Assembly (NCBI GenBank): GCA_964582715.1
Contig: CAZOSM010000010.1
Span: 1-10,549, forward strand
Source of the DNA: MFZZ01 sp964582715
GTDB taxonomy: Bacteria > Patescibacteriota > Microgenomatia > UBA1406 > GWC2-37-13
Reading direction: 5' to 3'
DNA: 10,549 bases
The translations under genes were made by a program, and so were the position numbers. Of the stretch, positions 5,135 to 10,549 are shown in pieces (within the stretch, counting starts at the first letter, position 1; every line of letters begins with the position of its first letter). The notes below the pieces were generated by a model, which saw only the letters and a program-made list of their open reading frames with translations, searched no databases and was not told the origin of the DNA.

Positions 5135-6112
5135 GTGAGCGAAGTATCCAGCGGCGGTATGGAGGCGACGACCTCGGAGTCCATCAGCTTCGAGCAGGCG
5201 TTGGCCGCCGATGCCTCGCCAGCATCGGACCCGTCCGACTCGTCTGAGCACGTCGCGCCGACGGCGGAACAGTCGGAGACGACCGAGACGGTGGCTGATC
5301 AGCGTCAGCCGTCAGGTTCCGAGCGTGAACGGTTCATTCCGCGCGAACGGTTCGATGCCGTCAACCGCAAGTACAACGAACTGAAAGCGTGGCGTGAGCA
5401 GCGCGCGTGGGCCGATCAGATTGATCCGTCCACGTTCCAGCAGATGGTGCAGTTCTACGGACAGGCGTCGCGGGACCCCCGCGCGTTTGCGCTGCAACTG
5501 CTGGATGAACTGGTCAACAGCCCCGAGCATGCCGCGGCGGTGCGCAGCGAGCTGGCGCGGCGGCTGGCGACCGGGACGGCGCAGACCGGTGACGGGCCCC
5601 CTGAGCCGGACGTGGAACTCACGGACGCGCAGGGGCGGGTCATCGGGCGGACGTACTCCGACAAGCAACTGGCGTTGCGTGACGAGTTCATGCGGCGGCA
5701 GATGCTGGCGGAGATCAAGCGGGAACTGCAACCGCAGTTCCAGACGCTGGAGGCCCTGAAGGCGGAGCGAGAGACGATCCTCGCCCACCAGCAGGCGCAG
5801 ACGTTCGCCACCGGGTTCGTGCAGGAACTGGCCGGGCTGCCGTTGTTTGCCGAGCACAAGGCGGAGATCGGCAAGGTTCTCGCGGGGATGCAGCTCGACT
5901 CGGACCACCCGTCCGAAGTCAAAGCCGCAGCCTACCGCGCGTACTTGCAGGTCGTCGGCCCGAAGCTGGGCGGCAATCGGCAGGCGACCAAAGACGTGCT
6001 GGCAGACCTCCAACGGAAGGCAGCCGCAGGCTCATCGGTGAATCCGGGGGCTGCGGCCGGGGGCGCGCCGAAACCCATCACGTCGTTCGATGACGCACGA
6101 CTGGAGTGGTAG
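5135..6112 (+). CDS. Capsid scaffold protein
   Basis: Scaffold proteins guide coat assembly into a correctly sized prohead and then leave. The 325 residues fit. An acidic, Ser/Glu/Thr-rich N-terminus (1-62) is followed by the motif FIPRERFDAVNRKYNELKAW (67-86), typical of phage scaffold-like proteins. Long amphipathic helices follow (100-150, 175-300), including a Gln/Glu/Arg-rich coiled-coil-prone part at 186-222. An Ala/Gly-rich linker ends in SFDDARLEW, a likely coat-contact tail. No protease motif is seen. Position directly before the capsid gene supports the call. GTG 5135 has AAGGAG five bases upstream. An in-frame ATG eight codons later lacks as good a site. Confidence 0.85.
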   Translation: MSEVSSGGMEATTSESISFEQALAADASPASDPSDSSEHVAPTAEQSETTETVADQRQPSGSERERFIPRERFDAVNRKYNELKAWREQRAWADQIDPSTFQQMVQFYGQASRDPRAFALQLLDELVNSPEHAAAVRSELARRLATGTAQTGDGPPEPDVELTDAQGRVIGRTYSDKQLALRDEFMRRQMLAEIKRELQPQFQTLEALKAERETILAHQQAQTFATGFVQELAGLPLFAEHKAEIGKVLAGMQLDSDHPSEVKAAAYRAYLQVVGPKLGGNRQATKDVLADLQRKAAAGSSVNPGAAAGGAPKPITSFDDARLEW

Positions 6113-6117
6113 GGCGC

Positions 6118-6139
6118 GGTTCCCCGAGTAGGGAGAACC
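6118..6139 (+). promoter_or_regulatory. Hairpin over the capsid gene ribosome binding site
   Basis: GGTTC (6118-6122) plus CCC (6123-6125) pair with GGG (6131-6133) plus GAACC (6135-6139), leaving one bulged A and a five-base loop. The right arm contains the GGGAGA ribosome binding site of the capsid gene (ATG 6144), so this fold would hide it. It may delay or tune coat synthesis. It is read by eye, not by energy calculation. Confidence 0.5.
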
Positions 6140-6143
6140 AGCA

Positions 6144-7112
6144 ATGGCAGACCCGAATGTCGGCCAGCGAATCGCGGCAAATTGGGAACTCGTCGTCAAG
6201 ACGAAGCCCGAAGATCAGATCCACGACGATTACTGGCTGCTCAACCGCCTCTCTCAGGGCAACGGCTTCGTCGGCAAGTCCGGCGGAGACTTCATCACGG
6301 CCCCCATCGAGTATGCGCTGAACGGAACGGTCGGGTCCTACAGCGACCTCGACATCATCTCGACCACGCGCTACGACGTGTTCGACCGCTACGAGGCGCA
6401 GTGGAAGGAGCACGCCGGCACGTACGTGATCTCCGACCTCGAGCGGGACCGCAACGCGGGCGAAGGCCAGGTGTTCGATTTGCGCGCGGCGAAGCTCGAG
6501 AACCTGCGCCAGAGCATCCGGGCCGACATCAACGAGATGCTGTTCGGCGACGGCACGGGCAACAACTCGAAGGACTTCATGGGGCTCAAAGGCCTCGTGG
6601 CGGACTCGCCAACGTCGGGCACGGTGCAGGGCGTCGACCGGGCGGCGTACTCGTTCGCGCGCAACCAGCAGACCTCCGGCGCGCAGACGGCATCGGCGTT
6701 CGACAACCTGCGCGCGGCGATGCGGACCATCTACAACCTGTGCTCGAACGGCATCAGCTCGGATCATCCGACGTTCGGGGTCACGACGCGCGCGGTGTTC
6801 GAGGGCTTCGAGGGCCTGCTGCTCGCCAACGAGCGGTTCACGGACAAGTCGGTGGGCGACGGCGGGTTCAAGAACGAGGTGCTGAAGTTCAAGGGGATGC
6901 TGCTCGCCTACGACAACGACTGCCCCGCGGGCAACATGTACTTCCTCAACCCGAAGTTCCTGAAGCTGGTCTACAAGACCGGGGCCTGGATGAAGGCGCA
7001 CCCGCCGGCGCGCCCCGTCAACCAGACCGCCGACATCGTGATCATCCGCACGATGGCCAACCTGTTCACCACCAACCCGCGGCGTCTCGGCGTCGTGACC
7101 GCGATTTCCTAA
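6144..7112 (+). CDS. Major capsid protein, HK97-fold type
   Basis: The main shell protein. The 322 residues match the usual length for HK97-fold coats without a cleaved delta domain, consistent with the separate scaffold gene just upstream and the absence of a recognisable prohead protease. Characteristic stretches are LFGDGTGN (133-140), then MGLKGLV (146-152) with PTSGTVQGVDRA (156-167), a pattern I associate with a broad group of phage coat proteins. A later substructure has TTRAVFEGFEGLL (214-226) and MYFLNPKFLKL (265-275). ATG 6144 has GGGAGA (6131-6136) seven bases upstream. The gene follows the scaffold after 31 bases and is followed by a strong ribosome site for the next head gene. 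Confidence 0.9.
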   Translation: MADPNVGQRIAANWELVVKTKPEDQIHDDYWLLNRLSQGNGFVGKSGGDFITAPIEYALNGTVGSYSDLDIISTTRYDVFDRYEAQWKEHAGTYVISDLERDRNAGEGQVFDLRAAKLENLRQSIRADINEMLFGDGTGNNSKDFMGLKGLVADSPTSGTVQGVDRAAYSFARNQQTSGAQTASAFDNLRAAMRTIYNLCSNGISSDHPTFGVTTRAVFEGFEGLLLANERFTDKSVGDGGFKNEVLKFKGMLLAYDNDCPAGNMYFLNPKFLKLVYKTGAWMKAHPPARPVNQTADIVIIRTMANLFTTNPRRLGVVTAIS

Positions 7113-7125
7113 GGAGGGAGGCATC

Positions 7126-7608
7126 ATGGCGCAACTGACGGCACCGCCGTCGCTGTTCGGGGCCGACACGTCGGCCGTGGACGAGACGGCCAAGCATGTG
7201 CTCGGCACGCGGGCGTTCGACACAGAGGGCCGCGAGTGGATCTACCTCAAGGGCGTGGCGTCGACCGTCGCGGGCTCGTGGGTGACGTTCGACGACACGG
7301 GCGCAACGGCGCTGCTCGCGGCCAACGCGGTGGGGCCGGTGGCGGTGGCCGGGGCGGCGATCGTGGCGAACACCTACGGGTGGTACTGCATTCACTCGGG
7401 GGCGACGACCGTGACGGCGCGCGTGGCGGCGAACACGGCGGACAACGCGCAGCTCGGCCGGGAGGGCGCGGACGGGGTGGCCGGCGACGGCCGGGCGGCT
7501 GGCGACCAGATCATCGGCGCGGTCGCACGGGCGGCGGTGGGCGGCTCGGACGCCGACTCGCCCGTGCAGATCTGGTATCCCCAGGTCAACGACGCCACCG
7601 GGTCCTGA
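7126..7608 (+). CDS. Probable capsid decoration (head stabilising) protein
   Basis: This 160-residue protein is small, rich in Ala, Gly, Thr and Val, and predicted to be mostly beta strand, for example GREWIYLKGVAS (35-46), GSWVTFDD (50-57) and YGWYCIH (84-90). Position directly after the coat gene and this composition suit a cement or decoration protein bound to the outer shell. There is no signal peptide or membrane segment, and Cys88 is the only cysteine. ATG 7126 has a perfect TAAGGAGG (7110-7117) overlapping the coat stop codon, implying high expression in step with the coat protein. The family is not named with certainty; a head fibre base or other head protein is possible. Confidence 0.65.
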   Translation: MAQLTAPPSLFGADTSAVDETAKHVLGTRAFDTEGREWIYLKGVASTVAGSWVTFDDTGATALLAANAVGPVAVAGAAIVANTYGWYCIHSGATTVTARVAANTADNAQLGREGADGVAGDGRAAGDQIIGAVARAAVGGSDADSPVQIWYPQVNDATGS

Positions 7609-7609
7609 T

Positions 7610-7654
7610 GACCGGCACGGCGGCGGGGGCGGACGGGTGCCGTCCCCGCCGGTC
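7610..7654 (+). other. GC-rich stem-loop after the decoration gene
   Basis: GGCGGGG (7622-7628) pairs with CCCCGCC (7644-7650), and inside it ACGG (7633-7636) pairs with CCGT (7640-7643) around a GTG loop. An alternative outer pairing joins GACCGGC (7610-7616) with GCCGGTC (7648-7654). It fills the gap between the decoration gene and the next gene. Without a T-run it is more likely an mRNA-stabilising or attenuating stem than a full terminator. Confidence 0.55.
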
Positions 7655-7670
7655 GTGCAAGGAGGAGCAC

Positions 7671-7880
7671 ATGGCACGGGTCAGCAAGGGACGCCGGGAA
7701 GCCTACGACAACATTGCGCCGGGGTCGGCCATCACCTCGCGTGAGCGCACCATTCTCGGCGCACTGCCCCCGACCTCCACGGCGGTGGGCAACAGCGAAA
7801 ACATCGCGGTCGGCAGCGCCTACGGCGAAGAGCGCGTCGTGGCGGGCTCGGCGCTGATGGAAGGGGAGCAGCTGGGATGA
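7671..7880 (+). CDS. Hypothetical 69-residue head-region protein
   Basis: ATG 7671 sits five bases after a strong AAGGAGG (7659-7665) and gives 69 residues ending at TGA 7878-7880, in a four-base ATGA overlap with the next gene. The N-terminus is basic (ARVSKGRREAYDN). The remainder is small-residue rich, with ITSRERTILGALPPT and GSAYGEERVVAGSALMEGEQ. There are no cysteines and no membrane segment. I do not recognise the family. The excellent ribosome site, overlap and location make it a real gene, probably a minor head component or assembly factor. Confidence 0.7.
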   Translation: MARVSKGRREAYDNIAPGSAITSRERTILGALPPTSTAVGNSENIAVGSAYGEERVVAGSALMEGEQLG

Positions 7881-8632
7881 CACCCGAGCAGAAGGCGGCC
7901 GCCGCCGAGCGGCTGGCGCGTGGGCGCGAGATCGCCCGCCAGCGGCGTGAGGCCGAACGGGCGGCGGCAGCCGCGCAGGAGCAGACCGTGATCGAGACGA
8001 CGACCCAGCCGGCCCAGCCGGCGTGGACGATGGACGACCTGAAGGCGATCGTCGCGGCGGGCATGCCGATTGGCGAAGCCCGGGCGCTGCTGACCGCGGG
8101 GTACGGCGTGGCGGAAGTGCTGGAGCTGGCCGCGCTCCAGCGGCAGCAGTCGTCCGCGCTGGCAGCGGAGGCGCAGACCGCGACCGCCAAGGCGATGCAG
8201 AAGGCGATGCGGCCGGAGAACGAGTTCCATCCCGGCATCAGCGCGTTCTCGTATCCCGAAGGCGACCGGGTGCGGCCGAAGTCGCTGCCGTTCGAGTTCC
8301 TCTACAACGGCTATCCCTGCCACAAGTTCCTCGAAACCGAGCACTGGCGCGAGGTGGAACTGATGGCGCAGGTGCAGCCGGGCGAATACACGGTGCTGCG
8401 CAAGGACGGCTCAAAGATGACCGTCGAGGTGCACGCCGAGCACAACGCGGACGGGCAGGTGACGAAGCTCGACGTGCGCTTCCCGGTGTCGCGTGAGACG
8501 AAGTGGCTGGTGCCGCCCAAGATGGTCGTGCTCTACCAGATCGTCCACCACGACAACCCGCGTCGTCGCTTCATGGAGGCGACACAGGAGTGGATGCAGA
8601 TCGCGTTCGGGGCGGAAGCCGTCCCGGCGTAA
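7877..8632 (+). CDS. Conserved-looking hypothetical head-region protein, 251 residues
   Basis: Residues 1-35 form a highly charged helix rich in Ala, Arg and Glu, probably coiled. Residues 50-115 are a second helical region, and 116-215 are a mixed domain. Recognisable stretches are MRPENEFHPGISAFSYPEGD (111-130) and, in a beta-rich part, ELMAQVQPGEYTVLRKDGS (161-179). The C-terminus (216-245) is helical. I recall similar 'NxHPGxSxFSYPEGD' proteins from uncultured phage head clusters but know no function. It starts in an ATGA overlap with the preceding gene, so the two are probably translationally coupled. A minor virion protein or assembly chaperone is plausible. It is not a protease by any motif I can see. 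Confidence 0.75.
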   Translation: MTPEQKAAAAERLARGREIARQRREAERAAAAAQEQTVIETTTQPAQPAWTMDDLKAIVAAGMPIGEARALLTAGYGVAEVLELAALQRQQSSALAAEAQTATAKAMQKAMRPENEFHPGISAFSYPEGDRVRPKSLPFEFLYNGYPCHKFLETEHWREVELMAQVQPGEYTVLRKDGSKMTVEVHAEHNADGQVTKLDVRFPVSRETKWLVPPKMVVLYQIVHHDNPRRRFMEATQEWMQIAFGAEAVPA

Positions 8633-8662
8633 CGACGTGCCCCGCAGGCGGCTGGGCGGCTC

Positions 8663-8743
8663 GTGGGCATCACCTTCCTCCCCGGTAGTGACATCCCGAG
8701 TTGCGTCTGCGGGCACACCTTTCCCAACGAAGGGCGGGCCTGA
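8663..8743 (+). CDS. Possible 26-residue peptide with a C-x-C-G-H motif
   Basis: GTG 8663 gives 26 residues ending at TGA 8741-8743, directly abutting the ATG of the next gene. It contains C-V-C-G-H-T-F, half of a zinc knuckle. It is in the same frame as the preceding 251-residue gene, after its TAA. GGGCGG is present but only three bases from the start. A competing frame from GTG 8637 to 8747 gives an unremarkable 36-residue peptide. Either could be chance. The cysteine motif and exact abutment slightly favour this one. Confidence 0.3.
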   Translation: MGITFLPGSDIPSCVCGHTFPNEGRA

Positions 8744-9718
8744 ATGACCCTGACGGATCTGCTGGCAGCCGTCTACGAGGACTGCAACTACAGCCCGTCG
8801 CCCGCGGCGGCGGTGACGACGCGGCTGACGCGGTACCTCAACGAAGGGCTGCAAGCCGTGGTGGCGGAGCCGGGACTGTCTCGGTTGCTCGACAGCAACG
8901 CGCCGGCCACGTTCACGTCGGTGGCGAATCAGGCCCGCTACGGCCTGCACGAGTCCGTCAGCGAAATCCTGTCCATGCGCGACTTGGACAACGACCGGTC
9001 GCTGGAATGGATGGATCTGCAGCAGTACCGGCGGATGGACCCGGACCCGGCGAGCCGGACGGGGGTGCCGGTCTACTACGTGCCGCTCGGGGTGTCGTCG
9101 GTGGCCGCGCAGCCGTCAGCGGCGGCCGAAGTGTTCATCATCTCGACCTCGGCCTCAGACACCCACGACGCGCACCTGGAGTGCGTGCTGTCGGACGGCA
9201 CGCGCCGGCTCTTGGACGTGACGATGACGGGCACGACCGGCGTGTCGTTCAGCGCCGCGGTCAACACCATCGTGAGCGTCGAGGACGTGTACCTGGACGC
9301 CAACGCGGTGGGCACGGTGACGGTGCGCGAAGGCTCCGGCACGGGCCCGGTGCTCGCCACGATTCCGCCGGGCCAGCCGCGCGCGCGCTACCAGAGCTTC
9401 TACCTCTACCCCACGCCCTCCGGGGCCTGGGCGTACGCCGTCGACTACCGGCGCACGCTGGTGACGCTCTCGGAAGGCACCGACGAGCCGCCGCTGCCGC
9501 TGGAGTTCCACCCGATGCTCGTCAAGTACGCGGCGTTCCGCGAGTGGGAGCACAAGGACGACAGGCGGGCCGTCCTCGCCTATCAGCAGTACGAGAAGTG
9601 GTTGTCGCGGCTGAAGTATCGCCAGCACTCGACCGGCGACAGCGTGCCGGCGTCGGGCCGGTATCGCCGGCCGGAGTATTCGCGGCTCGGCGGGTGGTTC
9701 CCGGCCGATCGGTGGTGA
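8744..9718 (+). CDS. Head-tail adaptor (connector) protein with inserted Ig-like segment
   Basis: Adaptor proteins bind below the portal and seal DNA in the filled head. Residues 1-100 are helical, with TTRLTRYLNEGLQAVVAEPG (25-44), a YGL element (66-68), then LDNDRSLEWMDLQQYRRMDP (81-100). This follows a pattern I associate with podovirus and metagenomic adaptor proteins. Residues 255-295 return to helices (FHPMLVKYAAFREWEHKDD and YEKWLSRLKY). Between them, about 128-225 is a Thr/Val/Ser-rich beta stretch containing VTMTGTTGVSFSAA and VEDVYLDANAVGTVTVREGS, resembling an inserted Ig-like domain. ATG 8744 is preceded by a GGGCGGG-type ribosome site. Placement after the head genes fits. The exact family is inferred. 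Confidence 0.75.
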   Translation: MTLTDLLAAVYEDCNYSPSPAAAVTTRLTRYLNEGLQAVVAEPGLSRLLDSNAPATFTSVANQARYGLHESVSEILSMRDLDNDRSLEWMDLQQYRRMDPDPASRTGVPVYYVPLGVSSVAAQPSAAAEVFIISTSASDTHDAHLECVLSDGTRRLLDVTMTGTTGVSFSAAVNTIVSVEDVYLDANAVGTVTVREGSGTGPVLATIPPGQPRARYQSFYLYPTPSGAWAYAVDYRRTLVTLSEGTDEPPLPLEFHPMLVKYAAFREWEHKDDRRAVLAYQQYEKWLSRLKYRQHSTGDSVPASGRYRRPEYSRLGGWFPADRW

Positions 9719-9721
9719 GCG

Positions 9722-9895
9722 ATGCCGGACCTGACGACGGAGTTCGTCGCGTATCTGGTCGGGCTGAAGGCGGATGCGCCTGAGGCACAGGACGTGACCA
9801 CGCTGGTGGCGCTGGACCTCCCCACGGTCGTCGCGGCGACGGACGAGCGCGAGGACCGGAACACGCAGTACGCCGAATACTTCGCGGAGGCCTGA
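9722..9895 (+). CDS. Hypothetical 57-residue acidic protein
   Basis: ATG 9722 lies three bases after the adaptor stop and gives 57 residues ending at TGA 9893-9895. The protein is acidic and probably helical: TTEFVAYLVGLKADAPEAQD, then LVALDLPTVVAAT, ending in DEREDRNTQYAEYFAEA. It has no cysteines and no membrane segment. The ribosome site is only a weak GGTGAG at the adaptor stop, suggesting coupled translation. It fills the space between two genes neatly, which supports it as real. Function is unknown; by position a small connector or regulatory partner of the following membrane proteins is possible. Confidence 0.6.
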   Translation: MPDLTTEFVAYLVGLKADAPEAQDVTTLVALDLPTVVAATDEREDRNTQYAEYFAEA

Positions 9896-9897
9896 CG

Positions 9898-10278
9898 GTG
9901 ACGACGGTCGTGGTGTTTCTCGTGGGGCTGGTGATTGGGGCGTGGATCGGGGCGCTGGCGTTGGCGCTGGCGTTGGCGCTGGTCCGGCGGGACGCGCCGC
10001 TGCCGGAGCCGGGCCCTGAGGCGGCGAGGCCGACGCCTCGTCCTGAGCCAGAGCCGGTTGAGGTGGTCGACCCGCCCTCCCACGCCAGCGACCGTGTGGC
10101 GCTCACGCTGGTGAGCACGTCGGGGGAGTGCCTGGGGCGTGTCTCGATTGCGCGACGACTACGCAAGCCGACGTTTTCGTATCGCCCACGCGGAGCGGCG
10201 GGGCTGTATCACTTTGTCGCAGAACGAGCCGACGGCGAGGGCTTCATCTACCGGCAGGTCGGGCAGGACCGTGCCTAG
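9898..10278 (+). CDS. Single-pass membrane protein with proline-rich linker
   Basis: This 126-residue protein has one strong membrane segment at residues 4-29 (VVVFLVGLVIGAWIGALALA and on), a following R-R stop, a Pro/Glu-rich linker (33-60) with PEP and PRP steps, and a mixed C-terminal part (65-126) ending with EGFIYRQV. The layout, an N-terminal anchor plus a stiff linker and soluble domain, is seen in phage lysis accessory or spanin-like proteins and other inner-membrane proteins. No lipobox is visible. GTG 9898 follows the previous stop by two bases. The membrane segment is encoded by a 12-bp tandem repeat. A lysis role rests on topology and on its neighbour only. Confidence 0.65.
   Translation: MTTVVVFLVGLVIGAWIGALALALALALVRRDAPLPEPGPEAARPTPRPEPEPVEVVDPPSHASDRVALTLVSTSGECLGRVSIARRLRKPTFSYRPRGAAGLYHFVAERADGEGFIYRQVGQDRA
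9951..9982 (+). repeat. 12-bp tandem repeat inside a membrane segment
   Basis: GGCGCTGGCGTT occurs twice in perfect tandem (9951-9962, 9963-9974), followed by eight more bases of a third copy (9975-9982). It encodes alternating Ala-Leu in the membrane helix of the 126-residue protein. The unit is four codons, so gain or loss would change helix length without breaking the frame. Confidence 0.85.
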
Positions 10279-10293
10279 GCGGAATGGACACGG

Positions 10294-10515
10294 ATGGATG
10301 GATCGCAGGTGGCGATCGCCGCTGGGGGGGTCGTGATCTCAGGGTTGGTGAGCTACTTCACGGCGTTGATCAAGACGCGCGTGGATGTCGCGCAGATCAG
10401 CACGAAGCTCGACGCCTTCGTGGATGAGATGCGGCGGAGTGAAGCGGTCCGACGGGAAGACTACACCTACATCCGCGACCGGCTCGACCGGGCGCTGAAC
10501 GGGAAACACCCGTGA
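10294..10515 (+). CDS. Holin- or XhlA-like small membrane protein
   Basis: The 73 residues hold one N-terminal hydrophobic segment (6-26, VAIAAGGVVISGLVSYFTAL). A charged helix of 30-69 follows (DVAQISTKLDAFVDEMRRSE, then DYTYIRDRLDRAL) with coiled-coil spacing. This single-membrane-segment-plus-coil layout resembles XhlA-type and other small phage lysis proteins. ATG 10294 was chosen because it gives the full membrane segment. Its nearest ribosome-like site is AGGCGG at 11 bases, so expression may be modest or coupled. An overlapping frame from ATG 10284 gives only a low-complexity Gly/Arg product. The family assignment is tentative; the location after another membrane protein supports a lysis cassette. 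Confidence 0.55.
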   Translation: MDGSQVAIAAGGVVISGLVSYFTALIKTRVDVAQISTKLDAFVDEMRRSEAVRREDYTYIRDRLDRALNGKHP

Positions 10516-10549
10516 TCGAGATCGTCCGCCAGCACGTGATGCCGGCGGC
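10512..10549 (+). CDS. Start of a gene cut by the window end, possible endolysin
   Basis: A GTG at 10512 overlaps the stop of the preceding gene in a GTGA arrangement and opens a frame of twelve complete codons (MIEIVRQHVMPA) that runs off the right edge. No strong ribosome site is seen, but this coupling style recurs in the window. A cell-wall hydrolase often follows a holin-like gene, which is the only reason to suggest endolysin. The visible residues prove nothing. Confidence 0.4.
   Translation, partial: MIEIVRQHVMPA

Noticed and set aside
6078..7223. 381-codon minus-strand frame opposite the capsid gene
   Set aside because: It crosses three convincing + strand genes and has repetitive Val/Glu/Arg composition, so it is a shadow.

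Overview
The window is the packaging and head-assembly end of a tailed, double-stranded DNA phage or prophage from a GC-rich host. Every convincing gene lies on the + strand, packed end to end with short overlaps. Codon third positions are dominated by G and C, GTG starts are common, and several ribosome binding sites match the AAGGAGG consensus. The host cannot be named from the sequence. No integrase, tRNA, CRISPR array, insertion sequence or metabolic gene was recognised, so nothing here separates a lytic phage from a prophage. A large P22-type portal followed by a podovirus-like head-tail adaptor makes short-tailed (podovirus-like) morphology the best guess, but no tail gene is present to prove it.

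Left edge (1-511). Bases 10-43 match the Illumina Nextera Read 2 transposase adapter with a two-base difference, and bases 389-398 are Ns. The left end is therefore a library or assembly artefact joined to about 345 bases of mostly non-coding, repeat-rich sequence. It should not be read as a natural phage end.

Packaging block (512-4597). A 64-residue helix-turn-helix protein and an 87-residue unknown protein precede the terminase large subunit. This terminase carries an unusual N-terminal cysteine cluster. The 695-residue portal protein follows. The first three genes appear to share a nearly duplicated translation start module. The small helix-turn-helix protein is a candidate DNA-recognition (small terminase) or regulatory component.

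Head block (4598-8743). A dyad-rich intergenic region contains a consensus-like sigma-70 promoter (TTGACA, 17 bp, TAGGCT). It would drive two small zinc-ribbon proteins, the scaffold, the HK97-fold major capsid protein, a probable decoration protein, a 69-residue protein and a 251-residue conserved-looking protein. Hairpins lie upstream of the scaffold gene, over the capsid gene ribosome binding site, and after the decoration gene. These are plausible points for setting the ratio of head proteins.

Connector and lysis-like block (8744-10549). A head-tail adaptor with an inserted beta-rich, Ig-like segment is followed by a 57-residue protein and two small single-membrane-segment proteins. One has a proline-rich linker and the other a holin/XhlA-like layout. 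The window ends just after the start of another gene. Order and topology suggest a lysis cassette placed directly after the connector, with the truncated gene a possible endolysin; this is inference.

No wholly new biological system is evident. The most interesting signals are the promoter/operator dyad, the repeated start module, the concentration of small zinc-binding modules around packaging and head genes, and the hairpins at head-gene starts.
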